The translations under genes and the position numbers were made by a program. This document shows positions 33,701 to 41,263 of a stretch of DNA of 57,594 nucleotides, in pieces. The DNA is from Opitutaceae bacterium. GTDB taxonomy: Bacteria; Verrucomicrobiota; Verrucomicrobiia; Opitutales; Opitutaceae. The DNA lies in the NCBI GenBank assembly GCA_005792355.1, contig SXSC01000118.1:1-57594 (forward strand), given 5' to 3'. The notes below the pieces were generated by a model that saw nothing but the letters and a program-made list of their open reading frames with translations, did not search any database and was not told the DNA's origin. Each line of letters opens with the position of its first letter. Within the stretch, counting starts at the first letter, position 1.

Positions 33701-35050
33701 ATGGTGGCGATGCAAACTCCCGCTGCTGTCACGCCGGCCCCGAAATCAGGCCGGTATCGCTGGGTAATCTGTGCCATTCTGTTCACGGCCACGACGATTA
33801 ACTATGTCGATCGCAACGTCCTCTCCTTTACGATGCTCGATGAGCCGTTTCGGCGGGTCATGCTCGGACTGCCGGATGGCGCACCCCTGGGAGAGACCGA
33901 AATCGCGCAGTTCAAGGAGCGGATGGGGTATGTCGATGCCGCCTTCAAATTTGCCTACGCGCTCGGGTTTGTGTTGGCCGGCTGGATGATTGACCGCCTC
34001 GGCACCCGCCGCGGATTCTCGATCAGCATCGCGGTTTGGAGCGTCGCCGGAGTCTTGCATGGTCTGGTGAGTTCGGTGATGGCGATGTCCTGGTGCCGTT
34101 TTTTGCTCGGGCTGGGCGAGGCCGGCAATTTCCCGGCATCGATCAAATCGGTGGCGGAATGGTTTCCGCGCAAGGAGCGCAGTTTCGCGACCGGGCTCTT
34201 CAACGCGGGCGCGAACATGGGAATCATCCTCACGGCGGCCTGTGTCCCGGCCATCGTCGCCACGCTCGGCTGGCGCGCAGGTTTCATCATCACTGGTGCA
34301 CTCGGCTTTGGGGTGCTGGTGGTCTGGCTCATGGCCTTCTACCGGCCGGAGGCGCATCCGAAAGTCACCGCGGCAGAGCTCGCCTATATCCGTTCCGATG
34401 GCGAGCAGGACTCGGACAAACCCGTAAAGTGGCGCGTCTTGATCCCGTACAAGGCGACGTGGGCGTTCGCGAGCGCGAAGTTCCTCACTGACGCCGTCTG
34501 GTGGTTTTATCTCACCTGGCTGCCAAGCTTTTTCAACGACAACGCCGCGCTGGAAACCAAGCTCGATCTCAAGTCGGTGGGCATCCCCTTTGTCATCATC
34601 TACCTTATCTCCGATGGCGGATCGGTTTTCTTCGGGTGGCTGGCGACGAAGTTCATCGGCATGGGCTGGACGGTCAATCGCGCCCGAAAAACCACCATGC
34701 TGATTTGCGCCTTGTGCGTCGTGCCGATCTTCTTCGCCTCGATGACGTCGAGCATTGTGGTTGCGATCGCGCTGATTTCCCTCGCCACGGCGGCGCACCA
34801 GGGGTGGAGCGCCAACCTGTTCACCACGGTCTCGGACATGTTTCCAAAACGTGCGGTCGGTAGCGTGACGGGAATCGGCGGGATGATGGGCGGAATCGGC
34901 GGGGCGCTCCTCGCCGCGGTGGCGGGCAAGATCATTGGCGTCGCGGGCTACTGGCCGCTCTTCATCTTTGCCTCGGGCGCGTACGTCGTCGCCCTGGTGA
35001 TTTTGCATGCCCTCGCGCCGAAACTCGATCGGGTCGAACTTCCGGCCTAG
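33701..35050 (+). CDS. MFS transporter, ACS / hexuronate-like family
   Basis: A 449-residue permease with about 12 membrane helices. INYVDRNVLSF in helix 1 and the loop GWMIDRLGTRRGF match the anion:cation symporter group. GLGEAGNFPASIKSVAEWFP is nearly the family signature of hexuronate transporters such as ExuT. It likely imports a sugar acid with protons. No sugar-acid catabolic genes adjoin it, so the substrate is inferred from family only. It lies 94 bases after the propeller gene and converges with the VWA operon. Confidence 0.9.
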   Translation: MVAMQTPAAVTPAPKSGRYRWVICAILFTATTINYVDRNVLSFTMLDEPFRRVMLGLPDGAPLGETEIAQFKERMGYVDAAFKFAYALGFVLAGWMIDRLGTRRGFSISIAVWSVAGVLHGLVSSVMAMSWCRFLLGLGEAGNFPASIKSVAEWFPRKERSFATGLFNAGANMGIILTAACVPAIVATLGWRAGFIITGALGFGVLVVWLMAFYRPEAHPKVTAAELAYIRSDGEQDSDKPVKWRVLIPYKATWAFASAKFLTDAVWWFYLTWLPSFFNDNAALETKLDLKSVGIPFVIIYLISDGGSVFFGWLATKFIGMGWTVNRARKTTMLICALCVVPIFFASMTSSIVVAIALISLATAAHQGWSANLFTTVSDMFPKRAVGSVTGIGGMMGGIGGALLAAVAGKIIGVAGYWPLFIFASGAYVVALVILHALAPKLDRVELPA

Positions 35051-35088
35051 GCGAATTCCGGTAGGGCCCGGCCGGGAACCCCGCCGAC

Positions 35089-36108
35089 TTACAAGTCCTG
35101 CAGCGCGATGAAGGCGCCACCGTGCAAATAGGTCACGATGCGCATCAGGTTGGCAAAACGCAGCCCGGTGTTGCCCATCGAAAATTGATAGCGAATCGTG
35201 GTGGGAAACCCGACCGCATTGACGACGACCTTGCGACTGCCGTTCTCGTCCGCCGGGTTGAGCTCGTCCAGCCGGCGGATTACGGTGTCGGCGCTGTCGC
35301 TCGAGTTGAACTCGTCGCCGAAGACGAAGATGCCCATGCGCATCTTCGGGTTGTCCTTGTCGTACAGAAAGCGCATCGCGTTGTAGATTCCGGGCACGGG
35401 ATTGCTGACCGTATCCTGATCGTAGCGACGGAGCGTGCGCTTGATCGAATCCCGCGTTTCCGGCGTGTCCGCCAGCCAGCCGCCAGTGCCCGTGCCGCGC
35501 CGACCGAGGATGAAACGACCGTCACCGTCGAGCAACTGGATGCCGTCGATGTTGGGGTAGACGTCGAGGACCGACTCAATGGTGCGAATCGCGATCGGCC
35601 AGAGCCCGCCGTGGTTCGGGTCACGCATCGAACCTGAGGTGTCGATCACGAAGGCGAGGTAGTTGTTGCCGATGGGGAGCCCGACCGGTGCCGGTTTCAC
35701 GTCCGGCAAGACCATTTCGTACTCCGGCTTCTTTTGCCGGGCCGCGATCTCCTTTTTCAGTTCATCAAGGTCGACCAGGAGTGCCTCCAGCCCGCGTTTC
35801 TCCCGCTGCAGGCCGTTTTCCATGTCGTCGATCAAGGCGTGAATGCTGTCATTGCGCAGGCGGGCGTCGGTGACGAGCGTCGCCACCCGCATATTGCTTT
35901 TTTCGAGATCCTCCTTGCTCGCCTTCAGGCGGGTGAGTTGGGCGGCCCGCTCCGCGAGCGCCCGGCTTACGTCGAGCAGGGTCTGCAGCTTTTCCTTTTC
36001 ACGTGAATCCACGCTGAGGATGAAGACCAGAATGACCGCGCCAAATCCGCAGCAGATGCAGTCGAGGAAGGCCAGGCTGAAGACCTGCGTTTGCCGGCGG
36101 CGGATCAT
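35089..36108 (-). CDS. Membrane-anchored VWA-domain protein, intact MIDAS
   Basis: A 339-residue protein from the ATG at 36108, overlapping the upstream gene stop by four bases. Residues 9-32 form one membrane helix with a buried Asp16 and a Cys cluster (FLDCICCGFGAVILVF). A coiled coil follows (about 35-125). A von Willebrand A domain fills the rest, with the metal site D156-T-S158-G-S160 intact (FVIDTSGSM). Such domains grip a partner through a divalent metal. The N-terminal helix is essentially identical to that of the neighbour at 36105, so the pair are paralogues. Last gene of the operon with the MotA/ExbB-like channel. Confidence 0.88.
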   Translation of the reverse strand: MIRRRQTQVFSLAFLDCICCGFGAVILVFILSVDSREKEKLQTLLDVSRALAERAAQLTRLKASKEDLEKSNMRVATLVTDARLRNDSIHALIDDMENGLQREKRGLEALLVDLDELKKEIAARQKKPEYEMVLPDVKPAPVGLPIGNNYLAFVIDTSGSMRDPNHGGLWPIAIRTIESVLDVYPNIDGIQLLDGDGRFILGRRGTGTGGWLADTPETRDSIKRTLRRYDQDTVSNPVPGIYNAMRFLYDKDNPKMRMGIFVFGDEFNSSDSADTVIRRLDELNPADENGSRKVVVNAVGFPTTIRYQFSMGNTGLRFANLMRIVTYLHGGAFIALQDL

Positions 36109-37178
36109 GTGTCGGGCCAGGATTTGGCGGGGCTGACCAGCGCGCCCCGCGTCGCATTCGCCAGTTCCCAATACAAGCCGGGTGCTCCGGGATCGCCGGT
36201 TAGCATCGGAAATAAAATGGTGCTTACCGGAATGCGCGGCGGGAGTTGCTTGGTGGCGATCTCAAAGAAGCGCAGGCGGGCGTTCTCGTCGACATCACCC
36301 TCCATCGGCAGCGAGTCGCTGCGGGTGGGGAGGCCGTCGGTGAGGAGCACGATGCTGTCTGGCAGCCGCGGGAGGAAACGCACCGTGGTGAAGGCGCGTT
36401 CGAGATTCGCCCCGCCCTTGGGAACGATCGCGTTCAGGCGGGACACGACCTCGGTCATCGTGGCGCGATCCTTGGTGCTGAACCAGTCCTCCCCCCGCGT
36501 CGGAATAATCGGTGTGGTGTCTTCGCTGAAGAGCAAAATCTGGAAACGGGTGTCGGGGCCCAGGGAAGCCAGCATCCATTCAATCGATTGAACCACCCGC
36601 TGCCACTTGGGGGCCTCGCGTTTCTTTTCGTCCGAATCCCCCAGGCGGGCAGACGCGGCATCGATCGTGTCGTCGAGCATCGAGCCCGACGTGCGGACGA
36701 GAAACACGACGAATTCCCCCTGTAACTTGACGCCGGTGAGGTACTGTCGGCGGTCGACGTTGGGAATTGGAATGGGCGGTGCAACCTCTTCCGTGGGCAG
36801 GGCTTTCTTCTCTCCCAGCAGGGTGTGCAGGGCGTCCTTCAACGCGCCCGTTTGTTGCAGCATCAGCAGCAGTTCGCGTTTGCGGTCGGAGAGCTTGAGT
36901 TGGTCCTGCGTGCTCTTGGCATTGACGTCCTGCAACTCGAGTTGCGCCGCGGCGAGCACCTGCGCCAGCCGGTCGAGTTCCTGTTGCGTCATGGTCACGC
37001 TTTTTTGCGCCGCGCTCAGGCGGGCCCGCGCCGCGTCGACGTCCGCCTTGTCGACATCTTTTTTCTGCGCCACCGTGAGGATGAAGACGAGAATGACGGC
37101 GCCGAAGCCGCAGCAAATGCAGTCGAGGAACGCGAGGCTGAAAACCTCCGTTTCGCGGCGTTTGTTGGCGATGGCCAT
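36105..37178 (-). CDS. Membrane-anchored VWA-domain protein, degenerate MIDAS
   Basis: A 357-residue paralogue of the downstream gene. It has the same membrane helix with Asp19 and Cys20, 22 and 23, a coiled coil (about 40-120) and then a VWA domain. Here the first MIDAS residue is Arg162 (FLVRTSGSM, codon CGC), not Asp, while the two Ser and the later LLTDG Asp are kept. Metal binding is probably weakened or lost. The pairing of one intact and one altered VWA protein suggests different roles in one complex. It lies 30 bases after the Hsp70-like gene. Confidence 0.87.
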   Translation of the reverse strand: MAIANKRRETEVFSLAFLDCICCGFGAVILVFILTVAQKKDVDKADVDAARARLSAAQKSVTMTQQELDRLAQVLAAAQLELQDVNAKSTQDQLKLSDRKRELLLMLQQTGALKDALHTLLGEKKALPTEEVAPPIPIPNVDRRQYLTGVKLQGEFVVFLVRTSGSMLDDTIDAASARLGDSDEKKREAPKWQRVVQSIEWMLASLGPDTRFQILLFSEDTTPIIPTRGEDWFSTKDRATMTEVVSRLNAIVPKGGANLERAFTTVRFLPRLPDSIVLLTDGLPTRSDSLPMEGDVDENARLRFFEIATKQLPPRIPVSTILFPMLTGDPGAPGLYWELANATRGALVSPAKSWPDT

Positions 37179-37208
37179 GGAGCGTGGGCGGCGGGCCGGG
37201 GCGGCGCG

Positions 37209-38708
37209 TCAATCGTGGGCGCGCGAACTGCCGGCCGTTCCACAGTGGGCGAACCACAGTTCGGCCGCCGCGGATCCGCAGCGAATGGTGAGGCGGTCGC
37301 CCGCTTCAATGGAACTGCGGGCGGCAGCAGGCGCTACGCCGGCGCTGCGGGGCAGTGCGGTGTCCACCAACCACAGCCGGCCGCCGTCGTGCACCAGTGG
37401 AAGCACCCAGCTGTCTGCGGCACTGAATGCATCGGGCAGGACCAGGTCGGCGCCCAGACCCGCCACCCCGATGGAGAAACGACCGCTCGCGCCGAGCGGG
37501 TGGCCGATGCCGTCGAGAATCACATGGGTGGGAGAGGGGCGCGGCGAGCCGGAAGCCCGGAGTTTTTGCAGATGGGTCTCCCATGCTGCCGACACCGAGC
37601 GGCGGGCCAAGGCAATGGGCACCGCGGTTTCGACCGGCACATCGGCGAGGTCAGCTGCGGGCGTCAGCCGGGTCTCGCCAATCCGGGCGGCGCCACACGC
37701 GGCCGCGCCGACCGGCAGCCGCAGGATGCGATGAAAGCCGGCCGCGTGCAGCCGCGCCTCCAGCCCCGGCAACGCCGCGGCGCGGTCGGTCAGGGCCAGG
37801 GTGCAGGCGTCGGAGGCGTGCGGGGAGTTTTGGAGGAAGCCCTGGAGGCCTTGGACGAGCGTGGTGACGAACGCGAGCGCGTCGGAGGCGAGTTGTTCGC
37901 GTTTCGCGAGCATCTCGTAGTTCCGGGAGGCCGTGTTGATCTGAAAGCGGTGCTCCGCCGCGCCGGTGAGGAGGAAGTCCTTCGTTTGACGGAAAAAACT
38001 CTGCTCGATCCGGCCGTCCTCGAGAATGTCGAAGGCGGTGTGACGGAGGAAGCGGTTGCCCATCGTGCCGGTGAGATGTTTCAGCAACTGGGCGGAGCCG
38101 GACTGCGGCAGATGGATGAAATCCTTTCTCTCCAGCCGCTCGCCAGTGCAGAACAGGGTGACATCGGCGCCTTCGAGATGCAGGTCCACCACGGCGACGG
38201 GCCGGGCGGGGTTGAATCCGGGCGCGCGGGGATCGCAGAGCGCGGCACACGCCAGGTCGACGATGCCGGCGACGGGCAACTTCAGGTCGGCCGCCATGCC
38301 GAGCAGCAGGCCGATCTTTTCCTCCTCGGTGGCGGGGTCCTTCAGATACGCGCCGGGCACCGCGAGGACGGTCCGCCCGGCGGTGGCGGCGGCCGGGAGG
38401 CCGCGAATTACGTCAGTAAAAAAATGATACGCGAGTTCCGAATAGGCGGCCGGCTTGCCCGCCGGCCCGATGGATGAGGGTTCATGCGCCAGCCGCGCCC
38501 AAAACGTGTGCGTGACGCGGCGCGGGTGGATGAACCGCTGATCTTCCGCCGACCGGCCAAAACAGAAGTTTTTGCCGTCGTAACTGGCATAGCCCGGCCA
38601 GTCGGTCTGGCCGCCGGCGTCGGTGATGGCGACCGGGCGAAGATCCTGTGCGTCGCACGACGCGGCGTGGAAGGCGGCATCGCACAATTCGATTCCAAGG
38701 GTGGCCAT
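37209..38708 (-). CDS. Degenerate Hsp70/actin-fold protein
   Basis: A 499-residue protein starting MATLGIELCDAAFHAASC. The layout is that of an Hsp70/YegD-like ATPase. A start strand sits where GIDLGTT is expected, and TVLAVPGAYLKDPATEEEK sits in the place of the VPA block. VVDLHLEGADVTLF sits where the second phosphate loop DLGGGT should be. ALTDRAAALPGLEARL and LRLPVGAAACGAARIG resemble the adenosine and hinge part. Both phosphate loops have lost the usual Gly/Thr pattern, so ATP hydrolysis is doubtful. The last ~130 residues have no family match by eye. It sits between the channel and VWA genes in one operon. Confidence 0.7.
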   Translation of the reverse strand: MATLGIELCDAAFHAASCDAQDLRPVAITDAGGQTDWPGYASYDGKNFCFGRSAEDQRFIHPRRVTHTFWARLAHEPSSIGPAGKPAAYSELAYHFFTDVIRGLPAAATAGRTVLAVPGAYLKDPATEEEKIGLLLGMAADLKLPVAGIVDLACAALCDPRAPGFNPARPVAVVDLHLEGADVTLFCTGERLERKDFIHLPQSGSAQLLKHLTGTMGNRFLRHTAFDILEDGRIEQSFFRQTKDFLLTGAAEHRFQINTASRNYEMLAKREQLASDALAFVTTLVQGLQGFLQNSPHASDACTLALTDRAAALPGLEARLHAAGFHRILRLPVGAAACGAARIGETRLTPAADLADVPVETAVPIALARRSVSAAWETHLQKLRASGSPRPSPTHVILDGIGHPLGASGRFSIGVAGLGADLVLPDAFSAADSWVLPLVHDGGRLWLVDTALPRSAGVAPAAARSSIEAGDRLTIRCGSAAAELWFAHCGTAGSSRAHD

Positions 38709-38719
38709 GGGCTGGGGAT

Positions 38720-39580
38720 TCAGGCGGAAAGAGACGCCATTTCTTCCTTCGACGGCACCTTCATGACATCGATCAATTTGTCGCGGCAGAAGGTCTGCGT
38801 CTCGATGATGAAGGCCTCCTGCCGCCCCTGGACCAGATGGAGGAAGAACATCAGGACGATGCAGAGCGAGAGACCGACGAACGTCGAGTTGAAGGCCAGG
38901 CCCAGGCCGGTGGTCACTGCCGAAATATCACCGTGAATCGCCTGCTCGGCGAAGTTCAGGGCATCACCGATGCCGCGCACGGTGCCAATGAACCCGATGG
39001 CGGGAATGGCCCAGGCGATGTACCGCACGAGGCCCAGCGACGAGTCGAGTTCGTCGCCGGCGAGTTCGGCCCGTTCGCGCACGGCATTCGCCGCGTCCTG
39101 CACCGAGCTGGTGGCGTGAAAACGGTGGAGCGAGGCGAGAATGCACTCGGGAAGCAGGCGTTCACGCCAGCGCGGCTCGCGCTCGATCGCGCTCCGGAGC
39201 TCCTTGTAACGATCCAGCGCGTCCTCCGGGATGATGCGTTCGCCCGGTTGGACGCGCACGAAGTCGTGCTTGAACAGCCGGCGCTCGCGGGTCACGTGGA
39301 CGAGCTTGTACCCGAGAATAATCATGCCCCAGAAACAGAAAACTATTTCGAACTGAGGCTCGAGATCCTTGATAATGGCAGCGAGCGAGCGCTCCCGCAT
39401 TTCGGAGGAATCTCCGGCGGCGCCCCTGGCGGCGATGATGCGGCGGCGGGCCATGAATTCTTCCGCCGCCGGTGTGATGGTGGTCACGTACCACAGGTGC
39501 ACCGTTCCAAGTGCGAAGAGAAAGCCGAACACCGGCACGAGAAACTCGAAGGAAAAAATACCCTTGTTTCGGGAAATCAT
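38720..39580 (-). CDS. MotA/TolQ/ExbB-type proton channel protein
   Basis: A 286-residue inner-membrane protein, started at the ATG at 39580 (MISRNKGIFSFEF). Membrane helices lie at about 9-35, 78-97, 184-204 and 224-250. The signature region AIPAIGFIGTVRGIGDALNF followed by GLGLAFNSTFVGLSLCIV is the TolQ/ExbB core that forms the ion path around a partner helix. A cytoplasmic domain sits between helices 2 and 3. No exbD, tolR or motB gene is nearby. The only single-helix partners in the operon are the two VWA proteins. First gene of the operon (next gene 11 bases away). Confidence 0.88.
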   Translation of the reverse strand: MISRNKGIFSFEFLVPVFGFLFALGTVHLWYVTTITPAAEEFMARRRIIAARGAAGDSSEMRERSLAAIIKDLEPQFEIVFCFWGMIILGYKLVHVTRERRLFKHDFVRVQPGERIIPEDALDRYKELRSAIEREPRWRERLLPECILASLHRFHATSSVQDAANAVRERAELAGDELDSSLGLVRYIAWAIPAIGFIGTVRGIGDALNFAEQAIHGDISAVTTGLGLAFNSTFVGLSLCIVLMFFLHLVQGRQEAFIIETQTFCRDKLIDVMKVPSKEEMASLSA

Positions 39581-39803
39581 GGGAATAGAGGTGGGGGACG
39601 AGAATACGCCGCGTAGAGTTTCCTTAATGGCGCAAGATGCCGAGTTTTTCAAATCGCAGCGCCAAAGAAAAGCCGTTGATGCAATTTTGCATACTGGTGG
39701 TTGAAATAAAAACGAACATAAACTAACTGAGAATAGCGAAACTCTCCGCCTCCACCCACGTCCGTCCATGGTGACCCACCCACTTTCCCGTTCCCGTTCC
39801 AAC

Positions 39804-40433
39804 ATGTTTCGTCAATTCACAGGTTTCGGAACTGCCGTGGCCCTGGCCGGCCTCTGCGGATGTTCTTCCGGAGTGACGCCGTCCAGGACGGCCAGCGGTG
39901 CCGGTACGGGTGCCCTGATTGGTGGCGCCGGTGGCGCAGTCGTCGGCAACAACACTGGCATGGGCACTGGCACCGGGTTGCTGGGCGGCGCGGCGCTCGG
40001 CGCGCTGACCGGCGGAATCATCGGGATGGTTCAGGACGCCAAGGATCGGAAGGAACAGGACCGGCTTTCGCAGGAGCGGGCTTATCAGCAGGAACTGGCC
40101 AAACGCAAGGCCGAGGAAGCCAAGCTCAAGGCTTCTTTGGAGGAGGAACTCGCCATCGCCGAGGGCTTTCGAATCTCCGACATGGAATTGGGTGATGCGA
40201 AGAAGAAACTGGAGATGGCGAGTGAACGGCTGAAGAAATTGCGCGACGAACGCGGTGCGGCGCTGGCCAAGAAAAAGGAGCTCGACGACGCCCATGAAAA
40301 AACCCTCTCGACGGAGGCGGAAATTGCTAAACTTGAAGAAGAGCTCGCACGCCTGAAGGGTGAAGAGGCGTCTGGGACCGGTGCCAGGAAAGCACCGGGG
40401 AGTTTGCCGCTTCCGGCAAAGCCCGGTAACTGA
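39804..40433 (+). CDS. Glycine-zipper lipoprotein with coiled coil
   Basis: A 209-residue product from the ATG at 39804 with a lipobox, LAGLCGC. Gly-zipper repeats follow (GALIGGAGGAVVGNNTGMGT, residues ~33-70), of the kind that insert into membranes. A charged coiled coil with AKRKAEEAKLKA and SERLKKLRDERGAALAKK runs to the end. It probably sits in the outer membrane and spans the periplasm. It is divergent from the channel/VWA operon across a 223-base promoter region, so it may belong to the same envelope system. Confidence 0.8.
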   Translation: MFRQFTGFGTAVALAGLCGCSSGVTPSRTASGAGTGALIGGAGGAVVGNNTGMGTGTGLLGGAALGALTGGIIGMVQDAKDRKEQDRLSQERAYQQELAKRKAEEAKLKASLEEELAIAEGFRISDMELGDAKKKLEMASERLKKLRDERGAALAKKKELDDAHEKTLSTEAEIAKLEEELARLKGEEASGTGARKAPGSLPLPAKPGN

Positions 40434-40474
40434 CGAGCGGTCGAATCGCGAACTTGCCCAGCGGCCCGCAAGAC

Positions 40475-41263
40475 ATGCGCTCGTCGATGGACTCCGTCCG
40501 AAGCCGATGTTCTGCCACTTGGGTGGCGGCCTTGGTCGGAGCGTTGCTGGGGGGATGTTCGACTCCCGCCTACAAGGTCAAGATCGACGCAATCGCCAAA
40601 CCGGTCCGCCGGGATGCTCAGTCCTACACGCTCAAGAGCAAGGATCCCCGACTGGGAGAAGAGAACCTGCGCTATCGGGAAGCTGCCGAACATGTGAGAA
40701 CGGCACTTTCAGGCAAGGGGCTGTATGAGGCGCCTTCCCAGGAAAAGGCGGACATGGTCGTTGAATTGGATTATGGGATGGAGGCACCGCGATCAAAGAT
40801 GGAGCGGGTGAGCGTCCCCGTCTATGCCCAGGTGGGGGGAGGCGTGCGTTATGATTCCGTGCCGGTGGTCGATTCCAAGGGCAACCAAAGTTACCGGACG
40901 GTGGCGGTGTACGAAGCCCCGCGGTCGGAGATGATCGGGTACGATGAAGTCCCCCGCCTCGTGACGATTTACGAAAAATACCTCAAGATTACCGCCCGGG
41001 AGAACAAGGCGGCGAGTGAAGGCCGTCCTCCTTCCGAACTGTGGAGCATCCACGCGAGCGCCGAGGACGAAAGCAAGGACCTCCGAAAATATCTTCCCAT
41101 CATGGCCTCCGCGACAATGGATTTCATCGGCCAGGATTCGTCGAACCAGAAGACCGTGAAGGTGCGGGCGGATGGGCCCGGCGTGGATTTTATTCGCAAG
41201 GGTATGGCCGAGCAAAAGGCGCCGCCGCCAGCCGCACCAAGAAGCGGATCATCCGCGCCGTAG
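40475..41263 (+). CDS. Lipoprotein, DUF4136-like
   Basis: About 262 residues from the ATG at 40475; an ATG at 40487 or a TTG at 40454 are alternatives. The lipobox is ALLGGCS. The body has DUF4136-like features: a strand pair YKVKIDAIAKP, the helix LRYREAAEHVRTALSGKGLY, ADMVVELDYG, and the later LPIMASATMDFIGQ. Members are periplasmic-facing lipoproteins without a defined function. It follows the glycine-zipper lipoprotein by about 40 bases on the same strand. Its end overlaps the convergent RND gene by 15 bases. Confidence 0.75.
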   Translation: MRSSMDSVRSRCSATWVAALVGALLGGCSTPAYKVKIDAIAKPVRRDAQSYTLKSKDPRLGEENLRYREAAEHVRTALSGKGLYEAPSQEKADMVVELDYGMEAPRSKMERVSVPVYAQVGGGVRYDSVPVVDSKGNQSYRTVAVYEAPRSEMIGYDEVPRLVTIYEKYLKITARENKAASEGRPPSELWSIHASAEDESKDLRKYLPIMASATMDFIGQDSSNQKTVKVRADGPGVDFIRKGMAEQKAPPPAAPRSGSSAP

